NCBI GenBank assembly: GCA_947646735.1
Contig: CANTFK010000987.1
Location: 186,001-250,000, forward strand
Direction: 5' to 3'
DNA length: 64,000 nucleotides
Source of the DNA: Peronospora farinosa
Lineage: Eukaryota; Oomycota; Peronosporomycetes; Peronosporales; Peronosporaceae
Shown: piece by piece, positions 42,317 to 50,552 of the stretch
Position numbering within the stretch: position 1 is the stretch's first letter
How the letters are laid out: each line of letters starts with the position of its first letter
The notes under the pieces: model-generated
What the model was told of the DNA's origin: nothing
The model's input: only the letters and a program-made list of their open reading frames with translations
Database searches by the model: none
Program-made: the position numbers and the translations under genes

Positions 42317-44601
42317 ATTTCTTCAGCCTTCGGCGGAAGCATTCCAGCATGCTTGGTTGGGACATACCACTTGCGTATCATGTTGTAGAATTCTTCCATT
42401 CGACATTTTCCATGCTCATGGATATCTCCGCAGGCAGCACAGGTGTAAAAACACTTGTCCGACGGATGTCCCTTACGACCACACTTCTGACACGTTAGTC
42501 TCTTCCAGCATCCACGATCATCGTGTTTCTTCGACCCACAATGGGTACAAGCCTTCTGATTCACCACGCGATCTGGACCGCGATCTTGATCCAAATAGTC
42601 TGATCCCGCGCGTTGATCACTATATTTCTTCACGCGATCTGGTACTGTGGCCACACATAAGTTGCGTCGATCTATTTCGGCGTCTGATCCACTAATATCC
42701 GAGTCTGACTCACTGCTACTGCCTTCCAGACGAATCGCTCTCACAGCACGAGTTGGTTTCGAGGGTGCCGGAGTGGATGCCGACGCAGATCGCTGACGAA
42801 ATTTGCTCGATCCCATTGCACTCGGATTCTGTCTTCCCTCCATGCGTTGATATGTTCGCAGAGTTTCTTCCATATCATCGGCGTCTCCAAGGCGTAACAA
42901 CGTCAACTGCTTAGCCAGATCGCGATCATCCAGTGTACCAATGAAATGTTCCACATGTTCTCGGCGAATTGAGGGCGATCCTTCCCGAATGGGGATTTTT
43001 GCTCGGATCGCGGCCACATTCAGTCGATACAAATATTCCAAAGGAGTTTCATCAGATCGCTTCTTCGCATGGTAGTATTGTCTCCCGACCGACATACCAT
43101 ATCCACAATACTGGATCATGAAGGTTTCCAGCAACGACTTCCATGAATTCCGGGTGGATCGACTTAACTGGCTATACCAATTTCGTGCCGGCCCCGTAAG
43201 TAAATCACCAAATACTAGACATTTTTCATCATCCGGGGCTTGGTCGCGTAAGAACGCCGACTTGGCCTTGTTGACCCAACTTCTCGCTCGATCTTCATCC
43301 TTGTCCCGTCCTGTAAATTCTTTCAGATCTGCGATCGCAGACATTCGAATCCGCTGCGTGACAAGTCCACCATTAGGTACAGCGCCTGCACTTGCGACTT
43401 GTGGCCGTCTTAGATCCTCCAGACCCAAATCGTCTGGATCGTAATTATTGGATCGCGATTGACGCGATCCGGCCGATTCCATATCCACATCCGAAATGCA
43501 AACTTTCGGGGTGTTTGTAGGGATCGCGGATCGACTGGCGATCATGCGAGCTTGATCCTGCTCGTACTTTCTCATGGCAGCTTCAAAATAAGATTGCAAT
43601 TGACCTGATCCATTCACGTTCATGTCTTCAGCTGTGAGTGCCGTCGTCGATTGTTCTCTGGCCTTAATCGGTGCCAGTCGCTCGCGAATATGCGCTGCAC
43701 CAGCCGGTCCAAGTGACATTCGCTGCATATTAATCGAGTCGTCCGACTCCCCTTCGGATTCCGCTGACATATATTGCGAAGATCCCGTATGATATCCTTT
43801 TGGTATATCTGCAATCGGCTGGATCGTCTGATCCACCGGATCGCGCTCTCCAATTAGAGGAACTAGCTTCGAAAACAGAGATCGCCCTGCTTGGATCACC
43901 CGATCATGATCGCATTCCAACAGCACCTGCGCGTCAAAAGCTCCAGCGATGAATCCAGCGTTCTGGAGCAACTCCATAAGCCGACGGATCGCTTCCAACT
44001 GGTTCGGTGTCGGAATGGGAGCTGAAATTGGTCCTCGTAGCGATCCAATCAACTTCGGTTTCAAAATCTTTAGAACGGGATCGCTTGACAACAGATCTTT
44101 AAGCGCCTTCCAATGAAAACACCATTCCAGCTGATCCAGTTGCCATCCTTTCGCCTTGTCTTCCTCATGCGCTGGCTTCACGTCGATATCATCATGATCC
44201 GACTCAGGCGCCTTCATCTTCACTCGAGATGGCTTCGAATTCTTCTTCTTCTTCTTCGAATTCGGAGTGGTTTTGGATAAATTTCCTTCGGTTTTAACCG
44301 TAGGATTTTTATCCAGCGGATCGCGTTTTGCAACGCGATCCGCAGGGGTCCTCGAAAGGACCTGGGAAGGGGGTAGAGGTTTTTCTTCCAGATCAATCTC
44401 TTGATCTTCCTCCTTGGTTTTCTTTTCATCTGCGCCCCTCCCAAAACGCTGATGATCCGGGGATCTTTTTTCTTCACACGTCTGCGGTGATCCCTTTGCC
44501 GCTGACGCTTCAATCCCAGGTTCAGTCTTGACCTTTACATCTTCTCTAAGGGACTCACGGTGAAATCCCGAGTCACCAGAAGATCCGGGCACGCGCACCA
44601 T
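42307..44601 (-). CDS. A1 gag
   Basis: 764 codons from ATG 44601, which directly abuts the LTR end. The frame is also open upstream through the LTR to 44865 without an ATG. A charged, Lys-rich N-terminal third (SKKKKKNSKPSRVKMK) is followed by HIRERLAPIKAREQ, then a capsid-like core (LTGPARNWYSQLSRSTRNS, LEYLYRLNVAAIRAKIP, HVEHFIGTLDDRDLAKQLTL). A Ser-rich linker precedes three zinc knuckles near the C-terminus (CTHCGSKKHDDRGC, CQKCGRKGHPSDKC, CAACGDIHEHGKC). It ends EEMLN at the frameshift site. No in-frame stop. Role: virus-like particle formation and RNA binding. Confidence 0.85.
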   Translation of the reverse strand: MVRVPGSSGDSGFHRESLREDVKVKTEPGIEASAAKGSPQTCEEKRSPDHQRFGRGADEKKTKEEDQEIDLEEKPLPPSQVLSRTPADRVAKRDPLDKNPTVKTEGNLSKTTPNSKKKKKNSKPSRVKMKAPESDHDDIDVKPAHEEDKAKGWQLDQLEWCFHWKALKDLLSSDPVLKILKPKLIGSLRGPISAPIPTPNQLEAIRRLMELLQNAGFIAGAFDAQVLLECDHDRVIQAGRSLFSKLVPLIGERDPVDQTIQPIADIPKGYHTGSSQYMSAESEGESDDSINMQRMSLGPAGAAHIRERLAPIKAREQSTTALTAEDMNVNGSGQLQSYFEAAMRKYEQDQARMIASRSAIPTNTPKVCISDVDMESAGSRQSRSNNYDPDDLGLEDLRRPQVASAGAVPNGGLVTQRIRMSAIADLKEFTGRDKDEDRARSWVNKAKSAFLRDQAPDDEKCLVFGDLLTGPARNWYSQLSRSTRNSWKSLLETFMIQYCGYGMSVGRQYYHAKKRSDETPLEYLYRLNVAAIRAKIPIREGSPSIRREHVEHFIGTLDDRDLAKQLTLLRLGDADDMEETLRTYQRMEGRQNPSAMGSSKFRQRSASASTPAPSKPTRAVRAIRLEGSSSESDSDISGSDAEIDRRNLCVATVPDRVKKYSDQRAGSDYLDQDRGPDRVVNQKACTHCGSKKHDDRGCWKRLTCQKCGRKGHPSDKCFYTCAACGDIHEHGKCRMEEFYNMIRKWYVPTKHAGMLPPKAEEMLN

Positions 44602-45111
44602 TGTGGTGGAGTGGGATTCGCAAAATTGCTGATGCGATCCCAACTCTCCACTGGCGCCCGGACGACCGACTAACGGAGGGGGTACCCCGATTCCGTGTGT
44701 ATAGCCTTCCTCACCTTGTGTACCCGTCGGTAGGGCGGGTTGCTCTCTTCTCGGTAGACTTGAGTCGATGTTGAACTTGATTGTGTTAGGGATAGGTGGG
44801 GGGGGCGATCGCGTGGAATTCCTCACACGATCGTAGTTGTTCTCAGGGCGACTCAAATAGAGCACCCCAAGAACAACTGCGATCGTGTGAGGAATTCCAC
44901 GCGATCGCCCCCCCCACCTATCCCTAACACAATCAAGTTCAACATCGACTCAAGTCTACCGAGAAGAGAGCAACCCGCTCTACCGACGGGTACACAAGGT
45001 GAGGAAGGCTATACACACGGAATCGGGGTACCCCCTCCGTTAGTCGGTCGTCCGGGCGCCAGTGGAGAGTTGGGATCGCATCAGCAATTTTGCGAATCCC
45101 ACTCCACCACA
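44602..45111. repeat. Palindromic LTR end of A1
   Basis: 44602-44843 is the last 242 bp of the 5' LTR in the minus orientation. 44842-45111 is the last 270 bp of the same LTR in the plus orientation. The arms are near-perfect inverted copies around an unpaired LTR piece of about 26 nt (44844-44869). The rest of the 5' LTR is missing. CGAC follows at 45112-45115. Confidence 0.88.
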
Positions 45112-46429
45112 CGACCCGGTACCCCTTTAAAAATCATCAGAACTTGACACGTTTGCCTCATATACGCTTCTGGCGTCATGCAGAGCTTGAAAAGCCCTTT
45201 GCCTTCGCGAGCACCGAGCTTCCACTTGACACCTTTCGTCTCTGCTAAGCATCCGTTGATTTCGAAGGTGACTGGCCCGACATCCTTAGTGAATCTACCC
45301 ACGGAGAACAGGTTACTTGATAACATGGGAGTATGTCACACGTCTGTGAGCACACCTTTCTTGGTACCGCGTGGCGTCTTCATTGTCATCACGATGTCGC
45401 CTTTGCCGATCACTTGAGCGAGACTATCGTCTGCCAAGTGCACATCGACCGGATTGAAGATCTTGTAGTTCTTCATGAACTTCTTGGAACTCGTCATGTG
45501 CTGCGTCGCACCCGAGTCGACCAGCCACACGTTACTCGAATTGGCGACTTCACCACCAGCCGAAAACAGATAGTCGCCAAGATCTTCATCTTGCGCCACG
45601 TTCGTACGCTGAAATCGATGTCGTTCTGCGTCTTCTTGGATCCGCGAGGGGCACCTCGCGATCCAATGTTCTTGTTTTCCACACTTGTGGCACGCACCAG
45701 TCTTCTTACCTGGTCGTCCGTTTCGCTTGTTGTCTCTTGACATGAACGCTTGAGCTTGACCATGCACAGATCCATCGACTCCGCCACCTTGCTCCTTGCG
45801 CTTCAGGTCTTCATGCATCAGCCGAGACGCCACTAAGTCCCATGTCAGCGAGTCGGATCTTGACTCCAGCGCCGTTATCAGGAACTGATAGGACTCGCTG
45901 AGACTGGCCAAACGAGTGATGACCAAGTCGTCTTCGCTGACCTGAGCACCAACCGCGTCGAGTTGCTCCGCCAGGGTCTTGAGCTTGTTGATGTGCTCTA
46001 GCACGTAATCACCTTCCCCATCATTGTCGTAAAGAAATGGCGACGAAGAAAGAGCTTATTAGCCAAGCTCTTTTTCTCGTAGTGTCCCTCCAGACGTGAC
46101 CATGCATCATACGCATTCTCCGCCGAGCGCACCAGTGGCAACTGCGAATCCTCTATCGCGAGACAGATGATCGCCAGCGCCTTACGTGACTTCTTCTTGA
46201 ACGTTGCTTGGTTCAATGTTGACACGCACTGCTCAAGCTTCACCTCCCCACTCACGACATCCCACAGGTCGCGCTCCTCCAGCACCATCTGCATCTTAAA
46301 CTTCCACGTATGGAAGTTTGTTCCGGCGAACTTGTTGATGCGGGCGGTGGTGATTGGCATGGCGTCCATGGCGTCCATGGAGAAAGTGTGGTCGAGTTCT
46401 TGGGCAGAGTCTGCAGGGCTTGGGCTCAT
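45112..46429 (-). pseudogene. Copia C gag and protease (one frameshift)
   Basis: Gag starts at ATG 46429 (MSPSPADSAQELDHTF) with the Copia gag region (INKFAGTNFHTWKFKMQMVL, ERDLWDVVSGEVKLEQC). A one-base change in a GGGG run near 46016 shifts the frame. The next frame (46004-45336) continues HINKLKTLAEQLDAVGAQV, a zinc knuckle CHKCGKQEHWIARC, and the protease WLVDSGATQHMTSS. It continues in another frame to 45112, where A1 interrupts it. Confidence 0.82.
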
Positions 46430-46433
46430 AACC
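46422..46433 (-). other. Copia C primer-binding site overlapping the gag ATG
   Basis: Minus strand GGTTATGAGCCC directly follows the LTR. It is complementary to the anticodon stem-loop of initiator tRNA-Met (GGGCTCATAACC), as in Drosophila copia, where a half tRNA is the primer. The gag ATG lies inside it. Confidence 0.65.
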
Positions 46434-46730
46434 TAAAGGAGTTGGTCAAAGCTGGTGAAAAATGCAAACTGAATATATTTAGGTCCTTAGTTCACAAACT
46501 TTGTTGCTACTCTAAGCCTACTGGATTCTTCCACTACACGTTCGTAATCGCTATATCGCGCATTACTAATCGTATAGTCGCGCATGCGTAATCTACTCTA
46601 TACACATGACTCATTAGATAGTCACTCATGAGTAATCTACTCTATACATTACTCATAAGATAGCCGCACACCTGACTATCCAGACCGTTCATTGAGTGCA
46701 GCGATTTCTGGCCGTGGCGCACCTTCAACA
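46434..46730 (-). repeat. Copia C 5' LTR
   Basis: TGTTGAAGGTGCGCC...CTCCTTTA on the minus strand, 297 bp, bounded by the primer-binding site and by A2 sequence. It contains two copies of TATAGAGTAGATTAC within 50 bp (about 46575-46650). No partner LTR is present. Confidence 0.65.
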
Positions 46731-46735
46731 ACAAT

Positions 46736-47568
46736 TCGTAGTAGATCGCGATTCAATTCCCAAGAGTCACGCATTATGGATCGATCGCGATCCTGAACTG
46801 ATACGCGATCTGATTCAGGTCGCGATCCAAGAATAAGGCAAGATCACGATTGGATGGGGATGGTGAAGATATCTGGAGTGGACCACATATCGAGATTTAA
46901 ATTTTCTGAAGAGACGACACGTGGTAATCGATCCTAAACTACAGATAGGTAGAATCGTAGGTTTCGATATTTGATTGGTCAACACTAAACAGAGTTCAAT
47001 GTGCTTCTAAATACACGTGTCGACTTCTCTATTCCGGGCAGGATATTTGGCCTCCCAACGCCGAGAATATTGACTACAAGTGCACCCTGGATCGTTTAGG
47101 CCAGGTGAAGGAATTCTCAACACAACAAATCAGCTGCGATCGGACGCAGAAATGATTAGTAAGGGCAAGGCAAGCAAGTGCATGACGGATCAAGTGGTCA
47201 GAAGGTTCTGCTCAAGTGGTCAGAAGGTTCTGCTCAAGTGGTCAGAAGGTTCTGCTCAAGTGGTCAGAAGATTCAAGCTTCGCCGTCTTGGACTATAGGG
47301 ATCTATTGGTACGATCACAGTACTCGGTCGATCTTGTCAAGATTTCCACAAGATCACCAAAACCCCTATCCCTAACCCAATTAGGATCAAGATCGACTCA
47401 AGTCCACCTAGAAGAGTGCAACCCGCCCAACCGACGGGTACACAAGTTGAGGCAGGCTTTGCACACGGAAACGGGGTACCCCCTCCGTTAGTCTGTTCGT
47501 CCGGGCGCCAGTGAAGAGTCGGAATTGCATCAGCGCATCCACAATTTTGCGAATCCCACTCCACCACA
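46736..47568 (+). repeat. A2 3' LTR (5' part removed)
   Basis: Matches 5685-6505 with few differences, including the 22-bp repeat array (47189-47271), and ends CCACCACA at 47568. It is followed by CCTG (47569-47572), the right copy of the A2 target duplication. Copia C sits directly on its left. Confidence 0.82.
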
Positions 47569-47572
47569 CCTG

Positions 47573-47792
47573 TCAAAACCAGCATCTTCTAACAGGATTT
47601 GCCGCAAGCATTATCCTGTTTGACATCAAACACCGTAGGGTGCAACATGAGTGGAGAGATCGAAAGTACCTCATCCTGAACAAGGAGACACGCCAGAGGA
47701 AAACAGGCTCTCGAAAGTCAGACTGTCCCTTCAGGGTTCCCGCCATGGATCAATTTGAATGGCGCAGAGCATGGATGATATTAAATGCATAG
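47573..47792 (+). pseudogene. Possible Mutator-like (FAR1-type) transposase fragment
   Basis: Plus-strand frame with KRKTGSRKSDCPFRV-like sequence (RQRKTGSRKSDCPFRVP) followed by EWRRAW. The SRKxxCPFR motif resembles the zinc-binding N-terminus of FAR1/MULE transposases. Nothing else of such an element is visible. 47793-47900 holds no recognisable sequence. Confidence 0.35.
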
Positions 47793-47900
47793 ACTAGTAC
47801 AATCATAATCACGCCAACAACCTGTCTGGACATTCATCTAAGAAGTAGACAGGGTCAGGCGCTTTATGGGGCATCAACTCTATCGACTATTTACATATAT

Positions 47901-48113
47901 CTAGCCGAATATAAGTTTAGCAGCATCGTCGTCTTTTAACCACTTGTCGTCCGTTCCCTTTGCCAGGAAGAGCCGCAGGTTACGCGCAGGACCTTGAAGA
48001 TCTTCATTCTCCGCCTCAATGACCTTTTTTAGGTCCCCCACAGTCTGAGTCACATCGATATCCACAGGAAACGCACTCCCCCTCACACAAACGATGGCGC
48101 AGAACAGCTTTCG
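47901..48113 (-). pseudogene. Crinkler (CRN) effector N-terminal fragment
   Basis: The minus strand encodes KLFCAIV, then [22 protein letters not shown] and the CRN signature LFLAK, then [11 protein letters not shown] and a stop at 47901. Known: CRN proteins start with a ubiquitin-like, LFLAK-containing translocation domain followed by a DWL region and a variable C-terminal domain. Here the initiating ATG is absent (a TAA lies one codon before the first conserved residue), and the reading frame ends before the HVLVxxP boundary, so both start and effector domain are missing. It stands head to head with HYPK. Confidence 0.8.
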
Positions 48114-48239
48114 TTATTGTTTGGATAGGGGGGGTGCAAATATACTTTTCTACCCCTACTTTTATATTTCGATCTTTTAATAAATTTCGTTCTTACAATT
48201 GTATTTTTAGTAAGCTTTATAGAATTAAACGACATTATT

Positions 48240-48319
48240 TGGTAAAATAACGCTTTTTTTATTCATTATCATTCATAAAGGAGTTAGCAGATACGTGTGG
48301 GCAGGTCATTGATAGGAAA
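48240..48319 (+). promoter_or_regulatory. Core promoter region of HYPK
   Basis: An AT-rich tract is followed by TTATTCATTATCATTCATAA (about 48257-48277), which contains two matches to the oomycete initiator consensus TCAYTYY/TCATT, 45-60 bp before the ATG. Confidence 0.4.
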
Positions 48320-48706
48320 ATGAGCACAGACAAGACGAAGCAGACGGTGGCAGACGCGGAGGTCAACGTGTATGCGGGATCAGACGACGAGGAGCTAAAG
48401 CCGCAGCAGGTGAAGAGCGACAAAGATGAGAGTAGCGCCATGGAGAAGCTTACGGACCTCGTAGAAGAAAAGCAGATGGACGAGAACAAGATGAAGAAGG
48501 CGTTTCAGGCATTGCGCAAGCAAGAAGAGGCTGACAAGGAAGCGGAACGACTGCTGGAGAAGAAGCTAGCGGCTGTAAAGGTGAGCAAAGATGACGTAGC
48601 ACTTGTCGCACAGGAGATGGAAATCTCGACGCAGCAGGCGGACCGCAAACTGCGCGAAGCCGCTGGCGATGTCGTCAAGTGTCTGCAGACGCTTATCGTT
48701 GCCTAG
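48320..48706 (+). CDS. HYPK: HYPK-like NAC/UBA protein
   Basis: 128 residues from ATG 48320. An acidic N-terminus (AGSDDEELKPQQ) and a charged helical middle (ENKMKKAFQALRKQEEADKE) lead to a C-terminal UBA-like domain (about 88-128: VSKDDVALVAQEMEISTQQA, LREAAGDVVKCLQTLI). This is the layout and length of huntingtin-interacting protein K, a regulator of the ribosome-bound N-terminal acetyltransferase NatA and a relative of the NAC alpha-subunit UBA. Single exon. It could also be named a NAC-alpha-like UBA protein, but the NAC domain is absent. It diverges from the CRN fragment. Confidence 0.82.
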   Translation: MSTDKTKQTVADAEVNVYAGSDDEELKPQQVKSDKDESSAMEKLTDLVEEKQMDENKMKKAFQALRKQEEADKEAERLLEKKLAAVKVSKDDVALVAQEMEISTQQADRKLREAAGDVVKCLQTLIVA

Positions 48707-49736
48707 TTACAACATAAAATGTCTATACTACACGTTCTTTGAGCTCTCTCTTTCTCTTTTTCATCTTCTTTATGTCGATGTCTTGGTTTCTTCAATGGTC
48801 ATTTCTTGTCCATTAAATGCGTCACGATCAAGTTGCTGGGCAGTGCTTCGGCGACTTATAGGCGGAAAGGCCAAATGATTGCTTCATTCCAGCATCACCG
48901 CTACGATCGGATCGAATGCGATAAAGGTCAACAAAACCTCAGCAGAATTTCCTTCGTCTCCGAGAAACACACCGCATGACTGCAACAGCAAAATACAAGA
49001 AATGACCAGCAAAAGCTTTTTGACAGGATCTGTGCACTGCATGCTGTGTACGGAGGAGCTCAAACGAGTCGCGGAGCGACCGGTCTAGGCCGAGTGGGAC
49101 AAAGACGTCTGACGCACCTGAATACTTTGAAGTTCTGCGCTACCGTAGCGCCGCTACGTCGTTGCTGCCTTAACTAACAATAAATGGATGGATAATACGA
49201 CCTCGATTATTCGAATGCAGGCTAAAACGCATCTATCCACTTCATATCAAGCCGACCTTACTGTTTCACGCTTGAGACGCCAAGACGATGGATCTACCAA
49301 CGTCGAGCTCATTCAGGCCTGCACGTGCAAAGCACAATGAGTCGGTGACGTACACACGAAACACATGCTCACTTGCTCTTACCTTTTGCCAAAATACTTG
49401 TGCCCATTTGCTGGCCCGATCTAGTATCAAAACGAACGGACCATGAGGCCGATCCTGGACGTCAATCTCTGTTCGACCGAGGACAGAACTCGCAGCATAG
49501 CTTAACCCTGGCTTTCACCCCAGCGTGGTATCCGTGACGCTTTACCCAAGACATAGCAAAAAGTCAAGGCCACGGCCAGCAACGTGTGGTCCGTCGAGCC
49601 GTATCCGGAAGAGTTGGCAATATGACCTTGACGACGCAATGTTGTTGAGCTGTGGACGTTTGCGCTCTCTTTTCTTGTTCGTGGCATCTAGTTGGACGTG
49701 GAAATACAGTAGTGATGCATTGCAGTGCGACAAACT
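48707..49736. other. Intergenic, no gene seen
   Basis: Downstream of HYPK. Only short frames (70 codons or less) without recognisable motifs. A T/C-rich run follows the HYPK stop (48740-48775). Confidence 0.5.
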
Positions 49737-50419
49737 TTAGCCGAGGATCTTGTCACCGTAGGTGAGCACGAGAGCATGCTCCTGGTTCACGAACAAGGAG
49801 CCTACTGTAAGCTTGGGCAGCAGCGTTTGGCAACTGTCGTTTAGTAAAAAGGAAGTGAGACGACCTGATACGATATCTACGGTGCAAAGAATTGCCGGAT
49901 GTGTCGTCCGTAAGAAGAACCGCTGCGCATAAGAGACTGTAGCCTGATGCCGAGGCAAATAGCCCCACAGTTGTAGGTGGAAAGAAGCCCATCACGCCAT
50001 AGAATTCTCGCACATAGTGAACACCCACTGGTTTTCTCTCGTTCTTGCACTGTGTCACCACCTCAACTTCTAAATCTGGCAACGTCCATGATCCCTACAA
50101 AGGATCAGCAACATCATTAGCTTTTACAGCTTATTGCAACACGCATTCCAAGTGTAATTCCAGCCTGATGATCAATTCCACCATCTCGTGACTGCTGTGT
50201 CGCCTGTAGTTCACAGTTGAGTGACTGCATGAGCGTCACAACGTGCTCCTCGAATGCCAGACCCTTCTCACGATTGGTGTTGGTTACAAGGTAGACATCA
50301 GATATTCCTGGTGTGTTTGAGAAGTAGCGTCGCCTGGTTACATTATTTCTGGACATGGAATACGCACTTTGGGTCCATGTGAAGAGCAGCAACTCCACCA
50401 AGTCGGCGCCATTCTCCAT
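49737..50419 (-). pseudogene. Mrr/RRG7-type restriction-endonuclease-like protein, frameshifted
   Basis: Minus strand from ATG 50419. Exon 1 has GLAFEEHVVTLMQSLNCEL and SRDGGIDHQAG, the E...D part of the PD-(D/E)XK fold. A 46-nt intron is proposed at 50095-50140 (GT...AG, phase 0, with a CTAAT branch-like site). Exon 2 continues LEVEVVTQCKNERKPVG, the QxK motif, then REFYGVMG and GLFASASGY. Near 49933-49941 the frame changes by one base, after which SYAQRFFLRTTHPAILC and a C-terminus ending GDKILG follow to TAA 49737. Family: Mrr_cat domain proteins, including yeast mitochondrial RRG7. The frameshift makes it a pseudogene or a sequence error. Confidence 0.6.
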
Positions 50420-50552
50420 CGCATTGGGCTCGTGTTTGAGTGACAGAGAAATAGTGACATTGATCGGCCGAAAATGCGGACAAGAGTGATTGTCACTTCA
50501 ACTTCAATTCCGCACGCAGTATCTTCATCGTGAATGGAGAAGCGAGAGTAGC

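Larger units (their letters stand above)
32332..45111 (-). mobile_element. Ty3/Gypsy element A1 (nearly intact; inverted LTR end)
   Basis: Minus-strand element of 12.8 kb in Copia C. CGAC flanks it at 32328-32331 and 45112-45115. Order on the minus strand: palindromic 5' end, gag, protease, RT, two RNase H domains, integrase with chromodomain, small ORF, antisense ORF (plus strand), 3' LTR. The gag and pol frames are open except for one TAG in pol (40202-40204). Both outer ends read TGTGGTGGAG inwards, so both are the 3' end of the LTR, which is abnormal. The two-RNase-H, chromodomain plan matches the oomycete Gypsy group described as Chronos; the assignment is from architecture only. Confidence 0.85.
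14600..46730 (-). mobile_element. Ty1/Copia element C (interrupted, 3' truncated)
   Basis: Minus-strand Copia element in three visible pieces: 5' LTR, gag and protease (45112-46730), GAG-pre-integrase plus integrase (31748-32331), and the end of integrase, RT and RNase H (14600-16320). The gaps are filled by A1 (TSD CGAC) and B1 (TSD ATGAC). Across the B1 gap the integrase reads on naturally: KSYWVEAV on one side, TANFLRNRCPTRA on the other. The 3' LTR is missing. C starts TGTTGAAGG at 46730 inside the A2 3' LTR; the flanking ACAAT (46731-46735) would be its target duplication, but the left copy is deleted. Confidence 0.8.
5431..47568 (+). mobile_element. Ty3/Gypsy element A2 (outermost; interrupted)
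   Basis: Outer shell of the nest. A 5' LTR (5431-6505) and gag-PR-RT-RNH-IN remnants (6506-14110) are followed by the tail of an antisense ORF to about 14600, then Copia C and its own inserts, then the 3' LTR (46736-47568). The two A2 LTRs agree at nearly every position where they overlap and are flanked by CCTG. The A2 sequence between the antisense ORF tail and the middle of the 3' LTR is missing, together with the 3' end of C, so one deletion probably removed both. Many stops and frameshifts show that A2 is inactive. Confidence 0.75.

Noticed and set aside
50490..50552. Extending the coiled-coil protein upstream to 50490
   Set aside because: The frame starts with TTG; the first in-frame ATG is 50553 and coiled coil begins after it.
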